Assembly: GCA_022561895.1 (NCBI GenBank)
Contig: JADFQH010000041.1
Location: 1 to 14,021 of the forward strand
Origin: Methanobacteriota archaeon
GTDB lineage: Archaea > Halobacteriota > Halobacteria > Halobacteriales > Halalkalicoccaceae
Length of the DNA: 14,021 bases
Direction: 5' to 3'
Under the pieces are notes generated by a model that was given only the letters and a program-made list of their open reading frames with translations, did no database searches and was not told the DNA's origin. Position 1 is the first letter of the stretch; each line of letters starts with the position of its first letter. Below, one piece after another: positions 1 through 6,361 of this stretch. The translations under genes and the position numbers were made by a program.

Positions 1-172
1 GGAGGCGATGCGCGAACTCGCGGACGGCGACGGTGCGGATCGCGAGACGGTGATCGAACGGGTTGCAGAGGAGTACGGCGTTTCCCCCGAAGCCGTTGAC
101 GACGCGATCGACAGCGCGCTGTTGAGCGGGCGGTGTTACGAGCCACAAGAGGGCGTGTTAAAACCGATCTGA
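1..172 (+). CDS. C-terminal fragment of a probable RPA-associated protein (RPAP, COG3390-like)
   Basis: Only the last 56 codons are inside the window; the frame is open from base 2 to the TGA at 170-172. The visible tail is acidic and ends with LLSGRCYEPQEGVLKPI. The preceding part (ERVAEEYGVSPEAVDDAI) reads like a small helical or winged-helix segment. From memory, haloarchaeal RPAP proteins, partners of the ssDNA-binding protein RPA, end in this way. In Haloferax an rpa operon carries RPA, RPAP and a calcineurin-like phosphoesterase in that order. The next gene here is such a phosphoesterase, and its ATG overlaps this stop by one base, which supports the identification. The OB-fold that would settle the family lies upstream of the window, so the call rests on the tail and the neighbour. 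Confidence 0.6.
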   Translation, partial: EAMRELADGDGADRETVIERVAEEYGVSPEAVDDAIDSALLSGRCYEPQEGVLKPI

Positions 173-942
173 TGGCGTTAGTCGAGCCAGTTCCCGAGGA
201 GCCGGCGGCGATCGCGGATCTCGGCGAGGAGCGCGCGCTCGTGCTCGCGGATTTTCACGCCGGGATCGAGCAGGCGCTCCGGTACGAACACGGCGTCGAG
301 GTCGCCAGTCGAGCAGAACATCGCCGCGAGCACGTCCATCGGCTGGTCGGGGAAACTGGTGCAGAGCGGCTCGTGGTTCTCGGGGACTTCATGCACTCGA
401 TCGGCGGCCCGAGTGGTGCAGAGCGGGGCGAGATCGAGGTGTTTCTCGAATCGCTTTCCATTCCTACCACGATCGTCAAAGGCAATCACGACGGGGATAT
501 CGAATCGATCGTCGAGAACGCGCGTTCGCCACGGACACCCGGTGAGATTTCCGAAGTGGTCGTAACGCCGGGCAGTGGCGCTCGAATCGGCGATGTGGGC
601 TTCTGTCACGGCCATAGCTGGCCTGCGCCCGAGGTGCTCGGCGCGCGGGTGGTCTGTGTGGGTCACGAACACCCACGGGTCCGGTTGACCGACGAGGTGG
701 GAGGGAGTCGAAGCGAACGGGTGTGGCTCCGGGGGCAGTTGGGCCGGAAGGCGTTCGCCGACCGGATCGAGGGGTGGACAGACACTGGTCTCATCGTTTT
801 CCCGGCGTTCAACGAGCTGATGGGTGGGACATGGGTGAACGTTGGAAACGAGTTTCTTTGTCCGTTTCTGCCCAAAGGGTTGGATGAGGGCGAGGCGTAC
901 TTGCTGGATGGCACACGATTGGGTCCCTACGCAGCGATCTGA
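172..942 (+). CDS. Calcineurin-like metallophosphoesterase, COG1407 family (PdeM-like, RPA-operon associated)
   Basis: The start is taken at ATG 172 because it overlaps the upstream TGA (TGATG). A farther GTG-type start at 133 would add 13 residues lying inside the upstream gene. The 256-aa product shows the full two-metal phosphoesterase signature: DFH (D27, H29), GD (D72), GNHD (105-108), a CHGH segment (H146, H148) and GHEHP (164-168). This order matches the COG1407 family, which includes the bacterial Lhr/ligase-associated DNA endonuclease called MPE or PdeM. No signal peptide or membrane segment is visible, so it is probably a cytosolic Mn-dependent nuclease or phosphodiesterase acting on DNA. 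Position between an RPAP-like gene and an Lhr helicase suggests a role in repair or processing of ssDNA-containing intermediates. The family and active site are secure; the natural substrate is inferred. Confidence 0.88.
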   Translation: MALVEPVPEEPAAIADLGEERALVLADFHAGIEQALRYEHGVEVASRAEHRREHVHRLVGETGAERLVVLGDFMHSIGGPSGAERGEIEVFLESLSIPTTIVKGNHDGDIESIVENARSPRTPGEISEVVVTPGSGARIGDVGFCHGHSWPAPEVLGARVVCVGHEHPRVRLTDEVGGSRSERVWLRGQLGRKAFADRIEGWTDTGLIVFPAFNELMGGTWVNVGNEFLCPFLPKGLDEGEAYLLDGTRLGPYAAI

Positions 943-975
943 AGGGGATCAGAACGGCGTGTATCGACCGCAGCT

Positions 976-1001
976 CCTGTCGAAACGTAGATTCCGACAG
1001 G
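976..1001 (+). promoter_or_regulatory. 7-bp stem-loop in the gap between the phosphoesterase gene and lhr
   Basis: CCTGTCG at 976-982 is an exact inverted match to CGACAGG at 995-1001, leaving a 12-nt loop. It lies 34 bp after the phosphoesterase stop and 37 bp before the lhr ATG. It could attenuate or end the upstream transcript, or be a protein-binding site for lhr expression. There is no T-run after it, so a classical terminator is not supported. A weak TATA-like CTTAGG at 1010-1015, about 24 bp before the lhr ATG, may give lhr its own leaderless promoter. Confidence 0.35.
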
Positions 1002-1038
1002 CAGTGCCCTTAGGTTGCTCGAATCCTTACAAAAGGTA

Positions 1039-3882
1039 ATGAGCGAACAGCGGGCCGCGTCGGGTTCTGCGGCCTTTACCCATCTCGGCAACGAGGTCCG
1101 GGCAGCGCTCTCCGACCGGGGGTTTTCCACGCCGACCCCACCCCAGCGTGAAGCGCTCGCGCCGCTTGCCGCAGGCGAGAACGCGCTCGTCATCGCGCCC
1201 ACCGGGACTGGCAAGACCGAGACGGCGATGTTGCCGGTGTTCGACTCAATATCCCAAGCCGAAGATCGCTTTGGCATCTCCGCGCTCTACATTACGCCGC
1301 TTCGGGCGCTGAACCGCGATATGCGTGAACGCCTCGATTGGTGGGGCGAGGTTCTCGATATTGAGGTCGCGGTGCGCCACGGCGACACCTCCGACTACCA
1401 GCGCCAAAAGCAGGCGAACGATCCCCCTGATGTGCTCGTGACCACTCCTGAAACCGTTCAAGCGATGCTCACGGGTTCAAAGCTTCGAGAAGGGCTCTCC
1501 GATCTCGCATTCGTCATCATCGACGAGGTCCACGAACTCGCAAGCTCGAAACGCGGCGCTCAGCTTTCTATCGGACTGGAGCGCCTCGTCGAACTCGCGG
1601 GCGAGTTCCAGCGGATCGGTCTTTCGGCGACCGTCGGCGATCCCCACTCCGTTGGAGCGTTCCTGACCGGCAATCGCCCGTGTGCGATCTGCGAGGTCGA
1701 TGCGGGCAGCCGACTCGACCTTCGCGTACTCACCCCCGAGATCGAGGAAGGAGACGAGCAGTTGGCGAGCGAACTCGTCACCGAACCCGAGATGGCGAGT
1801 CATGTCCGCGCGATTCGAGAGATCGTCGAAGAAAACGAATCGACCCTGATCTTCGTCAACACCCGTCAGACCGCAGAAGCCCTCGGCTCGCGGTTCAACG
1901 CCCTCGAAGCAAATATTGGAGTCCATCACGGCTCGCTTTCGAAAGAGGCCCGAATCGAGGTCGAAGACGGGTTTAAAGCCGGCGAGATCGACGGGCTTCT
2001 CTGTACCTCCTCGATGGAACTCGGGATCGACGTCGGGAGGGTCGATCACGTCGTTCAGTACGCAAGCCCGCGAGAAGTCTCTCGTCTGCTCCAGCGTGTG
2101 GGTCGGGCGGGCCACCGAAGCGATCGGATCTCGGAAGGAACGGTAATCGCTACCAGTCCCGATGACGCCCTCGAATCGCTCGCGATCGTGGATCGCGCTC
2201 GACGGGGCGACGTCGAACCCGCCGAGATTCACAACGGAAGTCTCGATACGCTCGCAAACCAGATCATGGGACTGGTGATGGGCCAGGGAGAGATCCGTGC
2301 GGCGAGAGCCTACGAGATCGTCACCCGCGCCGCGCCGTTTGCAGAGCTTCCGAAAGAGACCTTCCGAGAAGTGGTTCGAGAGCTTTCTACCAACAGAATC
2401 CTCTGGCTCGACGAGGAGACCGATAGTTTGGAGAAATCGGGCGGGACGTGGCAGTACGTCTACGCCAATCTCTCGATGATCCCCGACGAGGCGACCTACG
2501 AGGTGCGCGATGTCGCGAGCGGGCGCGCCGTCGGCACGCTGGACGAACGGTTCGTCACTACCTTTGGAGAGCCGGGCGCATCGTTCATCCAACGCGGCGA
2601 GATGTGGCGGATCGTCGAGATCGAAGACGAGGAGGAGAAAGTCAGGGTAAGTCCGGTCGAGAACCCCGCAAGCGAGATTCCATCCTGGGTCGGCCAGGAG
2701 ATCCCCGTACCGCAGGCCGTCGCCGAAAACGTCGGCGAACTCCGGCGGGTTGCCGCTCCGCAGTTCGCGAACGGCGCGGATCGAGAATCGGTTGCCCGCG
2801 AGTTCGTTTCGCAGTATCCGACCGATCTCCATACCGCGAGCGAGGCGGTAGAGCCGATCGAACGCCACGTCGAAAGCGGCCACCCGCTCCCGGCTGATGA
2901 CAGGGTTTTGATCGAGTTTTCGGGAGGAACCGTCGTAATAAACGCCTGCTTCGGCCACAAGGTGAACGAAACCCTCGGAAGACTGCTTTCGGCGCTCTTG
3001 GGCCAACGCACCGGCTCGTCTGTGGGACTCGAAACCGATCCCTACCGGATCGAACTCACTGTCCCTTCAGGGGTTGCCGCCCGCGACGTGATCGAGATTA
3101 TCGAGGAAACCGACCCGGCGCACGTCGAGGCGTTGATCGAGCTGAGTCTGAAGAACTCGGATGCACTAAAATTCCGCCTCGCACAGGTCGCAGCGAAGTT
3201 CGGCGCGCTCAAATCGTGGCAAGGCTCTCAGGGATCGATCTCGATGGATCGCTTGCTCGGCGCGCTCGAAGACACCCCGATCTACGAGGAAGCGATACGA
3301 GAAGTGTTTCACGAGGATCTCGATGTTCCTGGTGCTTCGGCGGTGATCGAACGGATTCGGTCGGGTGAGCTTGCCGTCGAACGCGTCGGCGAGCGCACAC
3401 CATTAGGTATCGGCGGGCGCTCTTCGAGCACGGAACTCCTCGCGCCCGAAAACGCCGACGCGAGCGTGATCGAAACGGTCAGAGAGCGAATCAAGGAGGA
3501 CCGCGTGCTGCTTGCCTGTCTGCACTGCAAGGAGTGGGATCGGACCCAGAAGGTCGAACGAGTAAGCAAGCAGCCCGAGTGTCCGAGCTGTGGCTCGACG
3601 ATGATCGCCGCGCTCAACCCGTGGGCCGAGGAGGTCGTAGAAGCGGTTAGGAAAGACGAAAAAAGTGCCGAGGAGGAGAAGGAGACCCGGCGGGCCTACA
3701 CGGCTGCGAGTCTGGTTCAGGGCCACGGAAAGCAGGCGGTGGTCGCGCTTGCTGCCCGTGGCGTCGGTCCCAGAAACGCCGCCTACATCATCAACAACCA
3801 CCGCGAAAGCGAGGACGACTTCTACCGGGATATTTTGCAGAAGGAGCGAGAATACGCCCGGACGCAGGCCTTCTGGGACTGA
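1039..3882 (+). CDS. lhr: Lhr-family superfamily-2 ATP-dependent helicase
   Basis: The start is ATG 1039; an in-frame TTG at 1015 is less likely. The 947-aa protein has all SF2 motifs in order: Walker A PTGTGKT (54-60), DEVH box (162-165), SAT (196-198), motif IV IFVNTRQTAE near 271, motif V TSSMELGIDVG (323-333) and motif VI QRVGRAGH (352-359). The winged-helix and beta-barrel region typical of Lhr follows, with PSWVGQEIP near 549. A C-terminal four-cysteine zinc-ribbon-like motif (C827, C830, C848, C851) and a charged helical tail end the protein. Lhr helicases are 3'-to-5' translocases that unwind RNA:DNA hybrids and act in DNA repair or, in some archaea, RNA metabolism. It follows the phosphoesterase with a 96-bp gap, so the two may share a transcript. 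The archaeal subtype (aLhr1 or aLhr2) was not determined. Confidence 0.93.
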   Translation: MSEQRAASGSAAFTHLGNEVRAALSDRGFSTPTPPQREALAPLAAGENALVIAPTGTGKTETAMLPVFDSISQAEDRFGISALYITPLRALNRDMRERLDWWGEVLDIEVAVRHGDTSDYQRQKQANDPPDVLVTTPETVQAMLTGSKLREGLSDLAFVIIDEVHELASSKRGAQLSIGLERLVELAGEFQRIGLSATVGDPHSVGAFLTGNRPCAICEVDAGSRLDLRVLTPEIEEGDEQLASELVTEPEMASHVRAIREIVEENESTLIFVNTRQTAEALGSRFNALEANIGVHHGSLSKEARIEVEDGFKAGEIDGLLCTSSMELGIDVGRVDHVVQYASPREVSRLLQRVGRAGHRSDRISEGTVIATSPDDALESLAIVDRARRGDVEPAEIHNGSLDTLANQIMGLVMGQGEIRAARAYEIVTRAAPFAELPKETFREVVRELSTNRILWLDEETDSLEKSGGTWQYVYANLSMIPDEATYEVRDVASGRAVGTLDERFVTTFGEPGASFIQRGEMWRIVEIEDEEEKVRVSPVENPASEIPSWVGQEIPVPQAVAENVGELRRVAAPQFANGADRESVAREFVSQYPTDLHTASEAVEPIERHVESGHPLPADDRVLIEFSGGTVVINACFGHKVNETLGRLLSALLGQRTGSSVGLETDPYRIELTVPSGVAARDVIEIIEETDPAHVEALIELSLKNSDALKFRLAQVAAKFGALKSWQGSQGSISMDRLLGALEDTPIYEEAIREVFHEDLDVPGASAVIERIRSGELAVERVGERTPLGIGGRSSSTELLAPENADASVIETVRERIKEDRVLLACLHCKEWDRTQKVERVSKQPECPSCGSTMIAALNPWAEEVVEAVRKDEKSAEEEKETRRAYTAASLVQGHGKQAVVALAARGVGPRNAAYIINNHRESEDDFYRDILQKEREYARTQAFWD

Positions 3883-3893
3883 TCAACGAAACC

Positions 3894-3900
3894 CTTATAT
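3894..3900 (+). promoter_or_regulatory. TATA box for the AbrB/PIN pair
   Basis: CTTATAT lies 24 bp before the ATG at 3925. That spacing puts the transcription start at or very near the ATG, so a leaderless mRNA is likely. An out-of-frame ATG at 3917 just upstream repeats the same ATGGGA hexamer as the real start (ATGGGATCATGGGA). No Shine-Dalgarno sequence is visible. This box separates the pair from lhr, which stops at 3882. Confidence 0.65.
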
Positions 3901-3924
3901 CTGAATCCCACCTACAATGGGATC

Positions 3925-4191
3925 ATGGGACTGATCGACTCGAAAGGGCGAGTCACGCTTCCTCAGGAACTCCGCGAACGGATTGGGCTATCCCCGGGTA
4001 CGGAGGTCGAGATCTCCGCACAGGGCGAGCGCGTGGTGATCGAACCGGAGCGCGATCCCGAAGAGATCGAAGCACGGATGGACGAGCTTCTCGGGGATCT
4101 CGAACGAACAACGGGAGAGGAAGGCCCGGTGGATCAGCTCGCTAGCGAACACCGCGATCTCGTTCGGAAGCAGGCTGAGCCGGATGAGTGA
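3925..4191 (+). CDS. SpoVT/AbrB-fold DNA-binding protein (VapB-like antitoxin)
   Basis: This 88-aa protein opens with DSKGRVTLPQELRERIGL and continues EVEISAQGERVVIEPE, the swapped-hairpin AbrB fold (about residues 3-42). A charged helical tail (45-88) follows and would serve as the toxin-binding arm. The gene overlaps the downstream PIN-domain gene by 8 bp (ATGAGTGA), the usual translational coupling of antitoxin and toxin. Such antitoxins neutralise the PIN ribonuclease and bind their own promoter as a complex. A short inverted or repeated operator was not clearly seen; only the ATGGGA duplication at the start stands out. Chromosomal haloarchaeal pairs of this type may be housekeeping regulators rather than active toxin modules, so the antitoxin role is inferred. 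Confidence 0.85.
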   Translation: MGLIDSKGRVTLPQELRERIGLSPGTEVEISAQGERVVIEPERDPEEIEARMDELLGDLERTTGEEGPVDQLASEHRDLVRKQAEPDE

Positions 4192-4654
4192 CGGTCCCGT
4201 TTTGTTCGATGTCGGAGTGATCGCGCTTGCACACGCGGAGACGCCGGTCAGCGAACCGGCGCTCGAATACGTCCGCGAGGCGATCCACGGTGATCTCGAC
4301 GTAGTTGTTCCATATGCGGCGGTGGTCGGTGCGCACCACGTTCTGCGTGGTGTGTATCGAATTTCACGCGAGACGGCGACGACGCTCCTTTCTAATTTCC
4401 TCGATGCTCGCCGAATCCAGTGGCACGGAACGCTCTCGGAAGCAGAGATCAGGTCAGCACTCGTGATCGCTGGTGAGAACAATATCGATGGATGGGACGG
4501 TTACTACGCGGCCGTCGCAAGAAGAGCCGGCGTATCGAGAGTTCTCACACTCGATACGGATTTTGATCGCCCCGCGGGTATCGAATCCGAAGTCATCCTC
4601 TCACGTTCTGAGTTTGGGGAACTCGATCAGTTTATTAGCGAACTATCCGGATAG
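4184..4654 (+). CDS. PIN-domain protein (VapC-like), haloarchaeal subtype
   Basis: The product is 156 aa, within the normal PIN range. Its first acidic residue is in VLFDVGVIALAH (D9), the third in DGWDGYYAAVARRAG (D105) and the last in LTLDTDF (D124/D126). PIN domains are Mg/Mn-dependent RNases, and VapC toxins cleave tRNA or rRNA. At the place where VapC proteins normally carry the second metal-binding glutamate, this one has VPYAAVVGAHHVL, with Gly49 and a His-His pair instead. I recall the same GAHHVL segment in other haloarchaeal PIN proteins, so it looks like a family trait, not a local mutation. The start ATG overlaps the antitoxin-like gene by 8 bp, which defines the frame. Whether it is an active RNase cannot be told from the sequence. 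Confidence 0.82.
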   Translation: MSDGPVLFDVGVIALAHAETPVSEPALEYVREAIHGDLDVVVPYAAVVGAHHVLRGVYRISRETATTLLSNFLDARRIQWHGTLSEAEIRSALVIAGENNIDGWDGYYAAVARRAGVSRVLTLDTDFDRPAGIESEVILSRSEFGELDQFISELSG

Positions 4655-4662
4655 ACTTCCGC

Positions 4663-4747
4663 GTGTTCTCGGCCATGAGGCGGCATTACTCACACAGCGA
4701 ATAAGTATTCCGAACCTGCCAGCTCGACGCACTGGCTACGAGAACAC
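4663..4747. repeat. 9-bp inverted repeat framing a convergent spacer (possible bidirectional terminator or small structured RNA)
   Basis: GTGTTCTCG (4663-4671) is a perfect inverted match to CGAGAACAC (4739-4747). The arms begin 9 bp after the PIN gene stop (4654) and end 3 bp before the end of the dehydrogenase reading frame (4751). They therefore enclose nearly the whole 96-bp convergent spacer. Inside are further short stems: GAAT/ATTC around AAGT (4699-4710), GCCAG/CTGGC with a 9-nt loop (4718-4736) and GCC/GGC around ATGA (4672-4681). The transcript of either strand could fold into a multi-branched form closed by 9 bp. It is not a tRNA: no T-arm consensus is present. A bidirectional 3'-end element is the simplest reading; a small decayed mobile element is possible. 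Confidence 0.5.
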
Positions 4748-4750
4748 CTA

Positions 4751-5664
4751 TCACATCCCGTCGAGATCGGTACCTGAAAGTTCGACGCTCACGTCCCAAA
4801 GCCGCCGCTGGGTTCGCTCGTCATACGACGCCGCAGACGACCGGGCGCGCTCGCAGTTCTTGAAATACTCGCCGGTCGTGTCGGCGACCTCGGGCGAGGC
4901 GGCGAGATAGACCGGCGTCTCTGCACCCTCGACGACGCTTTCTGCGAACGGCCCCGAAAACGGCTTTGGCACGCTTCCAGTAAGGAGAGACTAGCACGGA
5001 TCGGTGCGGGCAGGTCGCGTCCAAACCCGCTTCCGGGCACCGCACCGGGGTGGAGGCAGTTCGCCGTGATCGTCTCGGCTCTGTCGGCGAGTTCGTAGGT
5101 AAAGAGGACGTTCGCCAGTTTCGACCGGCTATAGGCGCTCCATCCGCTGTAGCTTTCAATAGTGCGGAGTCCCTCGAAGTTCATCGATGTTCCGTGGTGG
5201 GCGTCCGAGGAGACGGTGACTACGCGCCCGTCTGTTTCTTTGAGCAGTGGATAGAGATCGACGGTGAGCGAAAACGGTGCGAGGTGGTTGACTGCGAACG
5301 TCTGCTCGATCCCGTCCTCGGTCAGACAACCATCGGTAAACAGCCCACCCGCGTTGTTCACGAGACAGTCGAGGCGGTCGTATTTTTTCACTATCTCGGC
5401 GGCGAGATCGTGAACTGCCTCCTGGGAAGCGAAATCAGTCAGAAAGAGGTCCGCGCCGTCGGCGTCGGTCTCGGAGAGTGCGTCGAGTAGCTCTTCGCCC
5501 TTCGCCGAACTGCGACCGTGGATGAGGACGTGTGCGCCGAGGCGACCGAGCGCGAGCGCCGTCTCCCGACCGATCCCGTCGGTTGCGCCAGTGACGAGAA
5601 TCGTCCGTCCTGAGAGATCCTCGTTTTCAACGCCCGCACCGACTTCCGCGCGGTCGGAGCTCAT
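4751..5664 (-). pseudogene. Short-chain dehydrogenase/reductase (RDH-like), interrupted by a -1 frameshift
   Basis: Translation starts at ATG 5664. It gives a classical SDR: NAD(P)-binding TGATDGIG (25-32), NNAG (103-106), NHLAPF (126-131), VSSDAHH (catalytic serine about 152) and YSRSK (Y178, K182). This resembles the retinol-dehydrogenase-like branch. The frame is sound to E230 (codon 4977-4975). The conserved C-terminus then continues in another frame as VPKPFSGPFAESVVEGAETP and runs to the stop at 4751-4753. Two bases stand where three are needed, so one base is missing near 4973-4974. Left uncorrected, the first frame runs on as arginine-rich nonsense to a stop at 4789-4791 (291 aa). The repaired protein would be about 304 aa. 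No homopolymer is present at the site, which argues for a real mutation, but a sequencing error cannot be excluded. The substrate is unknown. Confidence 0.82.
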
Positions 5665-5687
5665 ACCGACGAGTCGGGCCGACGTGA

Positions 5688-5694
5688 CATAATC
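5688..5694 (-). promoter_or_regulatory. TATA box for the dehydrogenase gene
   Basis: Read on the minus strand this is GATTATG, 23-24 bp upstream of the dehydrogenase ATG (5664). The spacing fits a leaderless transcript. It is directly next to the oppositely facing box at 5696-5702. Confidence 0.45.
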
Positions 5695-5695
5695 T

Positions 5696-5702
5696 CTTAT
5701 AA
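5696..5702 (+). promoter_or_regulatory. TATA box for the archaetidylserine decarboxylase gene
   Basis: CTTATAA ends 23-24 bp before the ATG at 5726, predicting a leaderless mRNA. One base separates it from the minus-strand box of the divergent dehydrogenase gene. The two boxes should compete for, or co-recruit, TBP/TFB. Confidence 0.6.
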
Positions 5703-5725
5703 CCCCGGCTACCGAACCACGGCGC

Positions 5726-6361
5726 ATGAACTTCGCCTCGGGCGTCTGGTGGTACGTCATCCCTCCGTTGTTGCTCGTGTTTCCGGCGTTTATCGTCAGT
5801 CCCACTCTCGCAGGAGTGTTCGTGCTCGCCGCCGCCTTCACCCTGTTTTTCTTCCGCGATCCCGAGCGCACACCCCCCTTTACGGGACTCGTCTCGCCGG
5901 CCGACGGGAAAATCTCCGAGATCCGTACCGAGGGTGATCGGATTCGACTCTGTATCTTCATGAACGTCCACGATGTCCACGTGGTTCGCGCGCCCGACGA
6001 CGCACAAGTCGAGCGAGTCGAACACGAATCCGGCGGCTATCGCCCGGCCTTTTCGAAGGAGTCCGATCGAAACGAGAAGGTCCGCGTTGGCTTTGCGGAC
6101 AGCGAGGTGACGCTCATCGCCGGAGCCTTCGCTCGACGAATCACGCCCTACGTCGAGGAAGGCGACGAACTCGAACGGGCCGAACGCCTCGGTCATATCG
6201 CCTTCGGCAGCCGCGTGGACGTGCTCCTCCCTCCGGAGATCCACTACCCCGATCTCCGAGTCGAGCGCGGCGAGAAAGTAACGGCGGGAGAAACAGCAAT
6301 CGCGAGCAAGCCGGGAGCGAGCGAGGAGTGGGAGTGGGGTCAAACACAAGAGGAGAGCTGA
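5726..6361 (+). CDS. pssD: Archaetidylserine decarboxylase of the protein-sorting system (PssD/Asd)
   Basis: This is a 211-aa short-form pyruvoyl decarboxylase. Two hydrophobic spans (about 8-24 and 27-43) anchor the N-terminus in the membrane. The catalytic body then shows SPADGKI (57-63), FMNVHDVHVVRAP with conserved histidines (H82, H85), and the self-cleavage site IAFGSRVDV. Cleavage is expected between G161 and S162, turning Ser162 into the pyruvoyl group. The enzyme turns archaetidylserine into archaetidylethanolamine. In Haloferax the PssA/PssD pair is needed for lipid anchoring of archaeosortase substrates and for normal cell shape. The partner synthase pssA is not in this window. The ATG is fixed by the TATA box 24 bp upstream. 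The stop codon abuts the stop of the convergent cdc48 gene with no gap. Confidence 0.88.
   Translation: MNFASGVWWYVIPPLLLVFPAFIVSPTLAGVFVLAAAFTLFFFRDPERTPPFTGLVSPADGKISEIRTEGDRIRLCIFMNVHDVHVVRAPDDAQVERVEHESGGYRPAFSKESDRNEKVRVGFADSEVTLIAGAFARRITPYVEEGDELERAERLGHIAFGSRVDVLLPPEIHYPDLRVERGEKVTAGETAIASKPGASEEWEWGQTQEES

Noticed and set aside
1477..3006. Long minus-strand open frame (509 codons) antisense to lhr
   Set aside because: It mirrors the codon structure of lhr, is rich in Arg/Asp/Phe patterns typical of antisense frames in GC-rich DNA, and shows no recognisable domain.
4663..4747. Possible tRNA in the framed 85-nt spacer
   Set aside because: The length and closing stem invite the idea, but neither strand has a GGTTC-type T-arm, a D-arm consensus or an anticodon arm in the right place.
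5665..5961. N-terminal extension of the dehydrogenase up to an in-frame ATG at 5961
   Set aside because: It would run through the pssD coding region. The SDR fold starts normally from ATG 5664, with a TATA box 24 bp upstream.
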